Source: Oceanospirillum sp048264105
GTDB taxonomy: Bacteria > Pseudomonadota > Gammaproteobacteria > Pseudomonadales > Halomonadaceae
Assembly: GCA_048264105.1 (NCBI GenBank)
Contig: JBLXDJ010000005.1
Coordinates: 124,001 to 188,000 of the forward strand
Direction: 5' to 3'
Length of the DNA stretch: 64,000 nucleotides
The notes below the pieces were generated by a model. That model saw only the letters and a list, made by a program, of their open reading frames with translations, did not search any database and was not told where the DNA came from. Below, in pieces: positions 14,486 to 24,016 of the stretch (positions are counted from its first letter, which is position 1; each line of letters begins with the position of its first letter). Position numbers and translations under genes: made by a program.

Positions 14486-15646
14486 TTATTTGGTTTCACC
14501 CGTAAACCCATTAATGCCCTCAACAATCTCCCGAAACAGTTTGAATCCCACAGGGATAAGCTCATCCGGAAAGTCATAGTCCGGGTTATGCAGCTGCGGG
14601 CTGGTGTCTCCTGCGCCGAGAGCGAACATGGCTCCTTCGGCGACTTCGGTGAAGATGCCAAAATCTTCTGACCAGCGAAAACCTTCATCTGGAGTGACCA
14701 GTGGCGTACCTGTCACTTCACAGGCTTTTTTGACCATCTGATAACCGCTGTCGCTGTTTACGCTGGCGCGGAAAACATCATCCCATTCCAGAGAAAAACT
14801 CAGCTGGTAGTCATCGGCTTGTTGCTGAACCAGCTCTGTAGCCCGTTCGATCAGTTGGTTCATCGCTTCGTTGGTGGAGGTTCGCAGGGTTGCCATCACG
14901 GTGGCTTCTCCGGGTGCGGTGCCGAAGGCGATCTCCCCAAGGTGGGCATAAACCACGGTGACCAGATTAAAGCCGGTCATTTGCTCATTTTCCTGCTGTT
15001 GGGGCAGCTGATTCAGTTGCTGAATGATATTACTCATGGCGAGTGCGGGGCTGATGCCATCTTCCGGATGGGCAGCGTGGGAGGTTTTGCCTTTCAGGCG
15101 GATAATCATGCCCCGTGATGCGCAGTTAAAGGCACCGGGCTTGCAGTAAACCGTACCCAGAGGTTTGCCGGGCAGGTTGTGCAGGGCAAAGCAGTAATCC
15201 GGTTTCAGCTGCTCAAACTGACGATCGTGAACCATATTCACGGCTCCGGCACCGGTTTCCTCCGCCGGTTGGAACAGGCAGATGACCCGACCTCGTTGAG
15301 GGCGGTTTTCTGCCAGATGGCTACCTAACGCGGTGACGATCGCCATGTGGCCATCATGTCCGCATTTATGGGACACACCATCGCACACGGAGCGGTAGGG
15401 CAGGTCGTTAATCTCCTGAATGGGCAGGGCATCCAGCTCGCAGCGGATCAGCGTTGTGGGGCCTGATTCTTTACCATCAAAACAGAAGGCAAGACCGTTA
15501 CCGCCGATCTTCTCCAGTGTTGTATCCGGATTAAAGCGCTGAAAAAGACGTTTGATCCGCTCGGCTGTCGCAACCTCCTGATCAGAAAGCTCCGGGTGTT
15601 GATGCAGGGTATGACGGAACTGAATGAGGTCCTGATCTGACAGCAT
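14486..15646 (-). CDS. M20 family amidohydrolase (N-acyl-amino acid/hippurate hydrolase-like)
   Basis: 386-aa zinc aminoacylase-type enzyme. The metal-binding region is HKCGHDGHMAIV, followed by the catalytic Glu pair in QPAEETGAGA, a His in FALHNLPGKPLG and a C-terminal ligand region HNPDYDFPDELI. It matches the M20D branch that hydrolyses N-acyl amino acids or IAA-amino acid type substrates; the substrate is unknown. AGGAG lies before the ATG. No signal peptide, so it is cytoplasmic. It stands alone between the element and an HDOD gene on the same strand. Confidence 0.9.
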   Translation of the reverse strand: MLSDQDLIQFRHTLHQHPELSDQEVATAERIKRLFQRFNPDTTLEKIGGNGLAFCFDGKESGPTTLIRCELDALPIQEINDLPYRSVCDGVSHKCGHDGHMAIVTALGSHLAENRPQRGRVICLFQPAEETGAGAVNMVHDRQFEQLKPDYCFALHNLPGKPLGTVYCKPGAFNCASRGMIIRLKGKTSHAAHPEDGISPALAMSNIIQQLNQLPQQQENEQMTGFNLVTVVYAHLGEIAFGTAPGEATVMATLRTSTNEAMNQLIERATELVQQQADDYQLSFSLEWDDVFRASVNSDSGYQMVKKACEVTGTPLVTPDEGFRWSEDFGIFTEVAEGAMFALGAGDTSPQLHNPDYDFPDELIPVGFKLFREIVEGINGFTGETK

Positions 15647-15755
15647 GGCAAACTCCTGAGGTCACGTGTGATAACGAACCTGCAGGGTAGAGGAAACAGA
15701 GGGCAGAATGAAGTGATCCGTTCTGTTTTCCCCAGGTACAAGGTGAGCCCCAGGT

Positions 15756-16619
15756 TTACTCTTTACCGAGATCCTGTTCTTCCAGCCGGTGTAGCAGATC
15801 TTCACGAATATCCATATATTCGATATCCGGTATGCCCAGAAAACGCAGCACTTTTTGCAGCTCCGGTTGGTATTCCTTGGAGTCATAGATGCGCCAGAAT
15901 CGGCGATAGCGCGAGCTGATATCTTTAGCTAGTACCAGAATACAAAGCAGGGATTTTGTCTGATCCGGCAGCCCGTTGGGGTTATCCAGAATCTCACTGT
16001 AATGGGCCTGACCTTCAACGGCGTCGGCGATTCTGTCTGGCATAAACCAGTGTCGGGCGATCTGTGCGCCCAATGCAAAGTGGTTAGTGCCAAAGCGCTG
16101 CTCTTCCTGAGTGGTCAGGCCGAACAGATCCGCGCCATTGATATCCCGCAGAAAGGCTTTGTATTCCGGATGGGACTCCAGCATCAGAGGGATGGCGCAG
16201 TCGTGCATCATGCCGAGGGTGTAACTGTCGTGAGGATCAAGGTCAGATACCCGGGTCGTGATGTCTGCGGATAGCTGAGCCACTTCGGTTGCGGTATCCC
16301 AGAAACGATCCAGCCTTCCCAGTTTACCCATGGAGTTTTGCAGGGCCGCCAGCCGGATGACGGCAAAAAGTTTATCCAAGCCAAGCAGGGTAATGGCATG
16401 GGTGAGATCTGTAATCTTGTGGCTCAGGCGAAACAGGGGGGTATTCACCGCCGCCAGCACACTGGTATAGAGGAAAACGTCCTGTTTCAGAATGTCTGCG
16501 ATCTCAGAGGCTGAGGGGTTTTTGGCTTTCATCAGTTCTGCGATGGCGATAACAGCCTCGGGACGGGAAGGAATTTTATAGCGTTCGTCGATGGCTGAAC
16601 CCGGGTTGGACGTTTCCAT
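15756..16619 (-). CDS. HDOD domain protein
   Basis: 287-aa signalling protein with an HDOD domain, a catalytically degenerate HD-type fold. The domain runs over most of the protein: RPEAVIAIAELM, DILKQDVFLYTSVLAAVNTP, ITDLTHAITLLGLDKL and the HDxA-like MMHDCAIPLML. Such proteins act in bacterial signalling, often alongside cyclic-di-GMP proteins. I chose ATG 16619 with GGAA upstream rather than the TTG at 16637. It has no enzymatic claim. Confidence 0.85.
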   Translation of the reverse strand: METSNPGSAIDERYKIPSRPEAVIAIAELMKAKNPSASEIADILKQDVFLYTSVLAAVNTPLFRLSHKITDLTHAITLLGLDKLFAVIRLAALQNSMGKLGRLDRFWDTATEVAQLSADITTRVSDLDPHDSYTLGMMHDCAIPLMLESHPEYKAFLRDINGADLFGLTTQEEQRFGTNHFALGAQIARHWFMPDRIADAVEGQAHYSEILDNPNGLPDQTKSLLCILVLAKDISSRYRRFWRIYDSKEYQPELQKVLRFLGIPDIEYMDIREDLLHRLEEQDLGKE

Positions 16620-16853
16620 AAGGCAGTTCCAATTCAAAAGTGTAGAAGCAAGGTATCTTTATTAGCTTAGTCTACCAAACTTTGTTTTAGGCAAATCACT
16701 ATAAAACGGCATTTTTTATATCCAGATCAAAGGATTAGCGTGTCAGGGGGTAAAACACGGTCTGTGTTATTGCGTTACTGCCTGTTAGAAGATGTAATTA
16801 GCAGGTGTTTAAACTACGCTTTTTAAGACAGTGCTGCCTGATGAGGGCCTCGT

Positions 16854-17717
16854 ATGTTTACCCGTCGTTCGACATCCGCGTTACCTGTGATAGCCACACT
16901 CCTGATGGTCTTATCCGGCTTGTTCAGCGCTGTTTCTCAGGCTGAGTCTGTGTCGGGCAGGGGCAGCCCCTCTTTTCCTTATCTGCCGCAAGCCGAATAT
17001 GGTGAAGGTGCCTGCTCACGCCCTCTTATTATGGCGCATTCAGGAGATTATGCGCCTTATCAGTATCGGGGCGAACAGGGCGAATTGATCGGCCTTGATG
17101 TGGAACTGGCAAGGCTGTTTTTGCAAGGGATGGGGTGTCAGCTTAAGGTGGTTCTTTTACCCCCCAAGCGGGCGCAGAAGATGTTAGCTGAAGGGCGCAT
17201 CGATATGATGGCAGCGGCTTCCGTTACCAAAGCCCGCAGGAAATTTGCCCACTTTTCCCTGCCTTATCGGGCTGAGACCAGTGTGATGTTTATCCGGCGG
17301 GATAATGCCCCCTTCATGTCTTCCATGAGTCTTTTCGAGATGGTGCGCTCGGGGATGAGTTTTACTACGGGGCTTGGCGGATGGTATGGGGAAGCCTGGG
17401 AAGATATTAAGCCCTATCTGGATGAGGGGCAGTTATCTCTGACCAACAGTACACTGGGGCAGGTGAACATGGTTCTGATGAATCGTGCTGATGTGGCTGT
17501 GGTTGATCGTTATGTGGGCTTTTACCATGCAAAAACACTGGGTCACCCTGATGCGATTCTGGAGCATCCTCAGGTGTTGAGTGATGCCCCTGCGCATTTT
17601 ATGTTCAGTCAGGTCGCGGTGAGTAAGGTATTGCTGGTGCGTTTTAATGACACCATTGGCAAGCTTAAACCGGGTTCTGAATACCGTCAGATTCTGCAGA
17701 AATATTTGCCGGAGTAA
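16854..17717 (+). CDS. Periplasmic solute-binding protein, family 3
   Basis: 287-aa amino-acid-type binding protein. A clear signal peptide (hydrophobic stretch VIATLLMVLSGLF, cleavage after SQA near residue 30) sends it to the periplasm. The mature protein shows the SBP_bac_3 pattern: YAPYQYRGEQGELIGLDVEL, RIDMMAAASVTKARRKFAHFS and a second lobe NMVLMNRADVAVVDRYVG. No permease or ATPase lies next to it, so it may serve as a stand-alone sensor-type protein or use a distant transporter. The start is ATG with GAGGG upstream. Confidence 0.87.
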   Translation: MFTRRSTSALPVIATLLMVLSGLFSAVSQAESVSGRGSPSFPYLPQAEYGEGACSRPLIMAHSGDYAPYQYRGEQGELIGLDVELARLFLQGMGCQLKVVLLPPKRAQKMLAEGRIDMMAAASVTKARRKFAHFSLPYRAETSVMFIRRDNAPFMSSMSLFEMVRSGMSFTTGLGGWYGEAWEDIKPYLDEGQLSLTNSTLGQVNMVLMNRADVAVVDRYVGFYHAKTLGHPDAILEHPQVLSDAPAHFMFSQVAVSKVLLVRFNDTIGKLKPGSEYRQILQKYLPE

Positions 17718-17755
17718 TCCGGCAACCTGTCGCTTTTCAGTCGGCTTTCTATGGG

Positions 17756-18571
17756 TTAAACCGGATTGTTTTCCAGGAAATCGCAGACTTTTTTCAGTAC
17801 CAGTGTTGGATTTTCCCGGTGGGGAACATGGTGAATATCCGGCAATAATTCCAGCTTAACCTTTCCGTTTACGCCATCAGCGATCCGCTGCGGCTGATCA
17901 GCAGAGCCGTATTCATCTTCTTCCCCATGCAGTACCAGTGTTGGGCAGTTCACCCCCGGCAAGGCTGCATCCAGTGACCAGTGATCAAAGTCAGGGGATA
18001 ACCAGCTGTTTATCCAGGCATCGAGCACCCATTGGGTTCGCTCGCCATGATAGCGGGCAAGACGGTCAAAAGCCTTCTGATCCTGAAACATCGTCTCAGC
18101 TTCACGGATACCGGAGCGAGTGAGTTCTTCCACAAAAGCCTGAGCGGACTCGGTGATCAGCAATGCGCACCACTGAGGATGTTGCGCCGCTGTATGAACC
18201 GCCATGCCACCACCAACACTGTGGCCAAAGGCGATAAAGCGTTCCAGCTGGAAGAAATCACAAACCAGTGGAATAAAACGCTCTGCTTCCTGAGCAATAA
18301 AGTCCGGGTCAATGGGTTGAGTGAGGGGATCTGACTGACCAAAGCCTAAGCGATCGTAAGCGATTACAGTCCTTCCGGTCGCCTTTGCCAGCAACTCAGG
18401 GAAATCCCGCCATAGGTCTACCGATCCAAGGGAGTCATGAAACAGCAAAAATGGCGTTGCCGTGGGCTTGGCATTCGCCGGTATCCAGCGTTTGGCGAAC
18501 AGGGAACCAAAGGGTGTCGGAAGGGTAAAGGTATCGCAGGTCAGCGGTGCTGTGTCAGCAGTATTGGTCAT
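17756..18571 (-). CDS. Alpha/beta hydrolase
   Basis: 271-aa hydrolase of the alpha/beta fold. The catalytic triad is visible: Ser in the nucleophile elbow GHSVGGG, Asp in LHGEEDEYG and His in DIHHVPH. An oxyanion-type HDSLGS motif lies near residue 65. I chose ATG 18571 because AGGA precedes it; a longer frame to 18628 has no ribosome site. No signal peptide. The substrate cannot be read from the sequence. Convergent with the solute-binding protein gene. Confidence 0.88.
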   Translation of the reverse strand: MTNTADTAPLTCDTFTLPTPFGSLFAKRWIPANAKPTATPFLLFHDSLGSVDLWRDFPELLAKATGRTVIAYDRLGFGQSDPLTQPIDPDFIAQEAERFIPLVCDFFQLERFIAFGHSVGGGMAVHTAAQHPQWCALLITESAQAFVEELTRSGIREAETMFQDQKAFDRLARYHGERTQWVLDAWINSWLSPDFDHWSLDAALPGVNCPTLVLHGEEDEYGSADQPQRIADGVNGKVKLELLPDIHHVPHRENPTLVLKKVCDFLENNPV

Positions 18572-18746
18572 AGCTAGGCATCCTGTTGTTCTTGTTTTTA
18601 TATCGATCAATGCGCCATATGATGCCAAGAAATGTTCAGAAATGCTGCGTTCAACCCCCTATTGGGTGAGACTTGCGGGTCACTCTTTTCTCAAGTGGTT
18701 CAGGTGTTGTCTGAAAATAGCGGAAACGCAGCGGGTCAGAGGCAGG

Positions 18747-20093
18747 CTAGTCTGACCGGTTTTTTGATGCCTGTTTTTCCTGATACATCTGCTGGTCAGC
18801 GATGTGCAGCAGTGCTTCAACACTCTGAGGCTCGTTTTTCAGAAAAGTGGCATAACCGATGCTGAGGGATGGCGTAATGGTCTGGCCATTGCTGGTCATG
18901 GGGTGGGAGCTTAAATGGCTTTTGATCTGGTCGATCTGCGCTTTGACCTCTTCGGGGTAGCTGATGTGCTCCAGAACCACCAGAAACTCATCGCCTCCGA
19001 TACGGGCGACGACATCATTTTTTCTCACCGACTCCCGCAGGTAGTGGGCAATGTGTTTCAGTAACTGATCTCCGGTTTCATGGCCGAAAGAGTCATTCAC
19101 CGCCTTAAAGTCGTTCAGATCAATATTCAGCAGAACAAAGTCTTTACTGGTTTTATCAGCCGTTGCCCGCTCGAGATAAGACATGATATGGCGTCGATTG
19201 GGCAGGTGTGTCAGTTCATCCTGCAGAGAGGCATTGTGGGAGATGCGGTAGGCGCGAATCAGCATCAGCAGAGAGATATACAAGAGAACAAAGCCACCGA
19301 AACCCAGCAGATAGACCCATTTCACACTGGGACTTTTCAGATTATAACGCCCGGCAAGGGTCCATTGGGTGTTCGGCAATAGGATTGGCAGCACCAGATC
19401 GGCATTACTAAAAAGTTTGGCATCGCCATAAAAGGTGATGGGATCAGCATATTGGGAAGCGCGCCTTTGCATCGCAATGTCCACGGATTCCAGCTCTTGA
19501 ATACCGGTGTCTTTCAGAAGCTTTTCATAGTCCAGAACAATGCTGACACTACCCCAGTAAAGGGTATTGATGGGGAAATCCCGAAAGATAGGAAAACGGG
19601 CAATCACCGCCTGTCCGCCCTGAACCAGTTCAAGAGGGCCATCAAGGTATACACCACCCAGCGCCTTAGCTTTTAAAACCGAAGCATGTTGTTTGGGATT
19701 GGTGCGAAAGTCGAAGCCGAGCGCTTTTTCATTCCCCTTTAAAGGATATACGTGGCGGATGACGTTATCCGGCGCAACTCCGATATTGCGGATGTAGGGG
19801 GCTTGTCGAATCAGTTTTTCTGCGATCTGTTCCCAGTGCTTCAGGGTAAACTCAGGATCGATGGTGATAACGGTTGCCAGACTATCGGCTTTATAGATGT
19901 GCTCAAAGATTTTTGCTTCAAGGCTGGCTCGAACCAGAGCGATTTCCCGGCGAACTTCCTGCTTCTGTTCCGATTGCAGGTATTCATTACGATTGTCTGC
20001 AAAACTCTGGATCAGCAGAAGCGCACACGTCCAGTAGAGGAGTGAGGCCAAAAAAATAGCGTGCTTGTTATAGACAAATCCCGACATATTCAT
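18747..20093 (-). CDS. Membrane diguanylate cyclase with CHASE sensor
   Basis: Inner-membrane GGDEF protein of about 448 aa. A TM helix (FLASLLYWTCALLLIQSF) is followed by a periplasmic CHASE-type domain (PYIRNIGVAPDNVIRHVYPLKGNEKALGFD, given in part: VIRHVYPL and ALGFDFRTNP), a second TM helix and a GGDEF domain. The catalytic motif ARIGGDEF is intact, with an I-site RKND five residues before it. It should make cyclic-di-GMP in response to an extracellular ligand, not identified. The frame extends to a GTG at 20192, but those 33 residues are Cys-rich and unconvincing. No strong ribosome site is seen at either start. Confidence 0.87.
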   Translation of the reverse strand: MNMSGFVYNKHAIFLASLLYWTCALLLIQSFADNRNEYLQSEQKQEVRREIALVRASLEAKIFEHIYKADSLATVITIDPEFTLKHWEQIAEKLIRQAPYIRNIGVAPDNVIRHVYPLKGNEKALGFDFRTNPKQHASVLKAKALGGVYLDGPLELVQGGQAVIARFPIFRDFPINTLYWGSVSIVLDYEKLLKDTGIQELESVDIAMQRRASQYADPITFYGDAKLFSNADLVLPILLPNTQWTLAGRYNLKSPSVKWVYLLGFGGFVLLYISLLMLIRAYRISHNASLQDELTHLPNRRHIMSYLERATADKTSKDFVLLNIDLNDFKAVNDSFGHETGDQLLKHIAHYLRESVRKNDVVARIGGDEFLVVLEHISYPEEVKAQIDQIKSHLSSHPMTSNGQTITPSLSIGYATFLKNEPQSVEALLHIADQQMYQEKQASKNRSD

Positions 20094-20372
20094 AAGAACA
20101 TTATTGGATGTGGCTGCTTGATAAGTAAAGCAAATATTGCATTGCGGGAGACTTTGCTCTGCTTTGACATTTGTGCAGGCCCGCAGCGACACATAATTTT
20201 TTACTTTGATGAAAAAACGTAATCTGTTGTACTCTGCCCGCTCGCTATTTTGTCAGAAACTTCCCCGCCCCGTTACCAGCAGATGACTATCGATCTGATG
20301 TCAGGTACTAAGAGCAGGCAGGAAATGAATCGCGGGTAGCATAAACCCAGTCGCAAAGAGGTTGTTCAGTCG

Positions 20373-20678
20373 ATGATGATTAAAGAGTTTACCCGGGACC
20401 AGCAGTCTAAATTGTCGCTGTCCGGTCGTTTCGATTTCAGTGCGCACAAAGATTTTCGTTCAGCCTGTCAAAAGTTGCTGGATGCTAAAACGAAGCAGAT
20501 TACGCTGGATCTGAATGGAGTTGAGTATCTGGATAGTTCGGCCTTGGGAATGTTGCTTCAGTTCAAAGACAAAGCGGATCAGGCCCGTACAAAAATTCAG
20601 ATAGAAAGCCGTAACAGTTTCGTCAACGATATTCTGGCCACGGCGAATTTTCAGAAAATCTTTCAGATCGTGAAATAA
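20373..20678 (+). CDS. STAS domain protein (anti-sigma factor antagonist-like)
   Basis: 101-aa single-domain STAS protein. The conserved motif LDLNGVEYLDSSALGMLL contains the Ser that is phosphorylated in anti-anti-sigma factors. Such proteins switch partners with a HATPase kinase; no kinase gene is adjacent, so its partner is elsewhere. It is a monocistronic gene ended by a strong hairpin at 20737. Confidence 0.9.
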   Translation: MMIKEFTRDQQSKLSLSGRFDFSAHKDFRSACQKLLDAKTKQITLDLNGVEYLDSSALGMLLQFKDKADQARTKIQIESRNSFVNDILATANFQKIFQIVK

Positions 20679-20736
20679 TGGGCCCAGCCTGAATGGCAAA
20701 GTGGATAGTGACACAGTAGATAGTGACAAAGACAGA

Positions 20737-20760
20737 AAAGCCCTCATGATGAGGGCTTTC
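20737..20760. terminator. Bidirectional terminator between the STAS and AEC genes
   Basis: A perfect palindrome with arms AAAGCCCTCAT and ATGAGGGCTTT. A T-run follows on the minus strand (TTTTC), ending the AEC transporter transcript; the plus side has CTTTC and is weaker. Confidence 0.85.
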
Positions 20761-20778
20761 GTGTTTCTGAACGGTTTT

Positions 20779-21729
20779 TTATCCGATAAGTAACGCCTGA
20801 TAGTGTTGCAGCAGCAGGAAGATGGTCGCCACCGAGATCACGGTACTCAGCAGAATAATGGTCGAGGTGCGCTGTACATGCAGCTGGTATTGCAGCGCCA
20901 GTACAAAGCTGCCGGCTCCGGTTGGTGTTGCCGCCATAAGTACCGCAACCGCTGTCCATAGGGGAGAAAGGTCAAATACGGCCATCGCCAGCCACCAGGT
21001 CAGCAGAGGCTGAATCACCAGTTTGATACTGGTCATCACGCTCACTTCTTTAAAGCCGGATGAAACCGGCTTGCCCACCAGAAACAGGCCGATAGCAAAC
21101 AGAGCGCAGGGACCTGCGGCGGAACCCAGCAGTTCACAGAATTTGTCGATAGAGGCTGGCAGAGGTTCCGGCTGCATCGCCCAGAAAATCCCCAGCACCG
21201 GGGCGATAATCATCGGGTTCTTTAGCAGAGCTTTGAATACGCCCCAGACCACTTTGCCATGAGACGCGCTGCCTTTTTGCAGGGAAAACTCCACTACCAG
21301 GGTCGCAGCCGCAACCACGACTGCTGAGTTCACTACTACCGTGATAATGGTGGGCACGGTGGCGGCTTCACCAAAGGCCGCCAACGCCAGCGGAATACCC
21401 AGAAAACCCGTGTTGCCGTAGATCGCATTCATACCGTTGATACCGGCTTCAGCCAGGGTATTGCGGAACAGCAGCATACCCAGCAGCATCGCCCCCAGCA
21501 TGGTCAGCGCCTGAGCGCCCACATAGACACCCAGAAAATCGGCATCAAATACCTGCTCCAGCTCGACATTAGACATCGCCCGGAATAACAGGGCAGGCAG
21601 GGCCACCCAATAGACAAATTTGTTCAGTCCCTCACTGGAACCGTCGCCAAGAAGCTTAAAGCGTCCGCACAGATAACCCGCCAGAATGATGGCGAAGATT
21701 GGGAAAACGATATTCAGCAGAATGGTCAT
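20779..21729 (-). CDS. AEC family transporter (auxin efflux carrier type)
   Basis: 316-aa inner membrane protein with about 10 hydrophobic helices. The start MTILLNIVFPIFAIILAGYL and the internal repeats (GNTGFLGIPLALAAFGE, MIIAPVLGIFWAM) are typical of the AEC/membrane transport family, which exports or imports carboxylates such as malate. I used ATG 21729; an upstream extension of 65 residues is basic and not family-like. Substrate unknown. It is followed by a strong terminator. Confidence 0.88.
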   Translation of the reverse strand: MTILLNIVFPIFAIILAGYLCGRFKLLGDGSSEGLNKFVYWVALPALLFRAMSNVELEQVFDADFLGVYVGAQALTMLGAMLLGMLLFRNTLAEAGINGMNAIYGNTGFLGIPLALAAFGEAATVPTIITVVVNSAVVVAAATLVVEFSLQKGSASHGKVVWGVFKALLKNPMIIAPVLGIFWAMQPEPLPASIDKFCELLGSAAGPCALFAIGLFLVGKPVSSGFKEVSVMTSIKLVIQPLLTWWLAMAVFDLSPLWTAVAVLMAATPTGAGSFVLALQYQLHVQRTSTIILLSTVISVATIFLLLQHYQALLIG

Positions 21730-22043
21730 AAAGGTCGTCTTAGAGTTAGAGGTTTTGTTGTTATGTGTCTTAACGACAGTAAGCCCGCTTATCCTGAGTG
21801 AAATACTCAGAGAAAACCAGCTCAAAAACTGCAAAGGCGTTATGCATTTTGTGCAATGCCTTTGTTTAAATAAAGAGCCTGCGCTGTGACTGATTTTCCC
21901 GATGATTCTTCTCCGGTGGCGCAAAGGTTGATTAATTATGGTCTGCCATTTTTACGCTCACTGATCTTTAAATCTGAATATTCGTATCCATCTGGAGAGT
22001 AACCAAGTAAATAAATCAACTTTAAACGATTTCTGGAGCAACT

Positions 22044-23126
22044 ATGACTGATCTTTTTTCACCGCTGAAACTGGGCGCTGTTGAAGTAGAAAACCGGGTA
22101 TTGATGGCTCCGTTGACCCGTTGCCGTGCCGATGAGAATCATGTGCCGACCGACCTGATTGCAGAGCACTATGCGCAACGTGCTTCTGGCGGCCTGCTGA
22201 TTGCGGAAGCAACCATGGCGATGGAAGGTAACTCTGCCTTCTGGCGTGAGCCGGGTATCTACTCTGACGCTCAGGTAGAAGGCTGGAAAAAAGTCACCGA
22301 TGCCGTACATGCTAAGGGCGGCAAGATCTTCCTGCAGATCTGGCATGGTGGCCGTGCCTGTCATCCGGTACTGAATGACGGCAAACAGCCGGTTGCACCC
22401 AGTGCTATCGCGATTACCAATTCCGATATCCACACGCCGGAAGGCAAAAAGGCTTATACCGAACCCCGTGCACTGGACGATGCTGAAATTCCAGCCATCA
22501 TTGATGGTTTTGTAAAAGCAGCAGAGAACGCTAAGCGCGCAGGCTTTGATGGCGTTGAGGTACATGGCGCTAATGGCTATCTGCTGGATGCCTTCCTGCG
22601 TGATAGCGCCAATCACCGTGAAGGCTCTTATGGTGGTTCGGTTGAAAACCGCGCCCGTCTTCTGCTGGAAGTGATCGAAGCGGTCAGCAAGGTATGGGGT
22701 TCTGATCGGGTGGGTGTTCGTCTGTCGCCACTGAACAGCTTTAACAGCATGAAAGACAGTGATCCGGTTGGCCTGATGACCTGGTTGTCTGAAAAACTGA
22801 GCGGTTACAATCTGGCGTACCTCCACCTGATGCGTGCCGACTTTTTAGGTGAGCAGCAGATGGATGTGGTAACACCGGTGCGCGAGCATTATCAGGGTAA
22901 TCTGATTGTGAACATGGGCTACAGCCCCCAGGAAGCGCAGCAGGTGGTTTCTGAGGGCATTGCTGATGCGGTTGCCTTTGGTGTGCCTTTCATCGCGAAC
23001 CCGGATCTGCCCCGTCGTATTAAAGAGGGGGCAGAACTGAATCAGGCCGATCCGAAAACCTTCTACACTCAGGGGCGTGAAGGTTATAACGATTATCCAT
23101 TTCTGGAAGAGCTGTCACCGGCTTAA
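22044..23126 (+). CDS. nemA: Old Yellow Enzyme family alkene reductase (NemA-like)
   Basis: 360-aa FMN-dependent reductase of the N-ethylmaleimide/xenobiotic reductase type. Visible signature stretches are MAPLTRCRAD near the start, LQIWHGGRACHP, the active site HGANGYLLDAFLRD (His/Asn pair) and GGSVENRARLLLEV, with FMN phosphate binding in the final third (VAFGVPFIANPDLPRR). TGGAG precedes the ATG. It is 29 bp ahead of yghU on the same strand, consistent with a joint electrophile-detoxification operon. The symbol is by family resemblance. Confidence 0.88.
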   Translation: MTDLFSPLKLGAVEVENRVLMAPLTRCRADENHVPTDLIAEHYAQRASGGLLIAEATMAMEGNSAFWREPGIYSDAQVEGWKKVTDAVHAKGGKIFLQIWHGGRACHPVLNDGKQPVAPSAIAITNSDIHTPEGKKAYTEPRALDDAEIPAIIDGFVKAAENAKRAGFDGVEVHGANGYLLDAFLRDSANHREGSYGGSVENRARLLLEVIEAVSKVWGSDRVGVRLSPLNSFNSMKDSDPVGLMTWLSEKLSGYNLAYLHLMRADFLGEQQMDVVTPVREHYQGNLIVNMGYSPQEAQQVVSEGIADAVAFGVPFIANPDLPRRIKEGAELNQADPKTFYTQGREGYNDYPFLEELSPA

Positions 23127-23155
23127 TCACCTGACGGCAGAACAGAGGGAAAAAT

Positions 23156-24016
23156 ATGAGCGAAGCATCGCAGAACACAAGCTATACCCCACCCAAGGTC
23201 TGGAAATGGGAAGCGGGTAATGGTGGCAAGTTTGCCAATATTAACCGTCCGGTTTCCGGCGCAACGCACGAGAAAGCGCTGCCGGTGGGTGAACATCCGC
23301 TGCAGGTCTACTCACTGGCCACGCCAAACGGTGTCAAAGTCACCGTTATGCTGGAAGAGCTGCTGGAACTGGGTTTCAAAGAAGCAGAATACGACGCCTG
23401 GCTGATCGATATTATGGAAGGCGATCAGTTCAGTTCCGGCTTTGTGGAGGTGAACCCAAACTCCAAGATTCCGGCGATGATGGATCACAGTGTTAATCCG
23501 CCACAGCGTGTATTTGAGTCCGGGTCTATCCTGCTGTATCTGGCAGAGAAGTTCGGTGCCTTTATCCCGAAAGATCCGGTGGCAAAAACCGAGTGTATGA
23601 ACTGGGTGTTCTGGCAGATGGGCGCAGCCCCGATTCTGGGAGGCGGCTTTGGCCACTTCTACGCCTACGCGCCGGAGAAGTTTGAATATCCGATCAACCG
23701 CTACACCATGGAGATCAAGCGTCAGCTGGATGTGCTGGATAAGCGTCTGGCGGATAACCCGTATCTGGCGGGGGAAGAATACTCCATCGCCGATATGCTG
23801 GTCTGGCCCTGGTATGGTGCGCTGGTACTCAACCGGGTGTACGACGCGGCAGAGTTCCTTGAAGCTGACAGCTACACCAACGTGATGCGTTGGGCAAAAG
23901 CGATCGATCTGCGCCCTGCGGTTCAGCGTGGCCGTATTGTGAATCGTACCTGGGGGGAAACCTTCGAGCAGCTGCGAGAGCGTCACAGTGCGGCAGACTT
24001 TGATCAGTTGGGTTGA
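23156..24016 (+). CDS. yghU: Glutathione S-transferase-like disulfide-bond oxidoreductase YghU
   Basis: 286-aa cytoplasmic GST-fold protein matching E. coli YghU closely: the long N-terminal extension ANINRPVSGATHEKALPVGE, then LYSLATPNGVKV-like thioredoxin half (here VYSLATPNGVKV), VEVNPNSKIPAMMDH, and the C-terminal half with FESGSILLYLAEKFG and GGGFGHFYAYAPEK. Members bind two glutathiones and act as disulfide-bond reductases. It follows the alkene reductase gene by 29 bp, with GAGGG before the ATG. Confidence 0.94.
   Translation: MSEASQNTSYTPPKVWKWEAGNGGKFANINRPVSGATHEKALPVGEHPLQVYSLATPNGVKVTVMLEELLELGFKEAEYDAWLIDIMEGDQFSSGFVEVNPNSKIPAMMDHSVNPPQRVFESGSILLYLAEKFGAFIPKDPVAKTECMNWVFWQMGAAPILGGGFGHFYAYAPEKFEYPINRYTMEIKRQLDVLDKRLADNPYLAGEEYSIADMLVWPWYGALVLNRVYDAAEFLEADSYTNVMRWAKAIDLRPAVQRGRIVNRTWGETFEQLRERHSAADFDQLG

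Noticed and set aside
21730..21924. A 65-residue extension of the AEC transporter
   Set aside because: Basic and Cys-containing, unlike the family. The ATG at 21729 begins the first TM helix directly.
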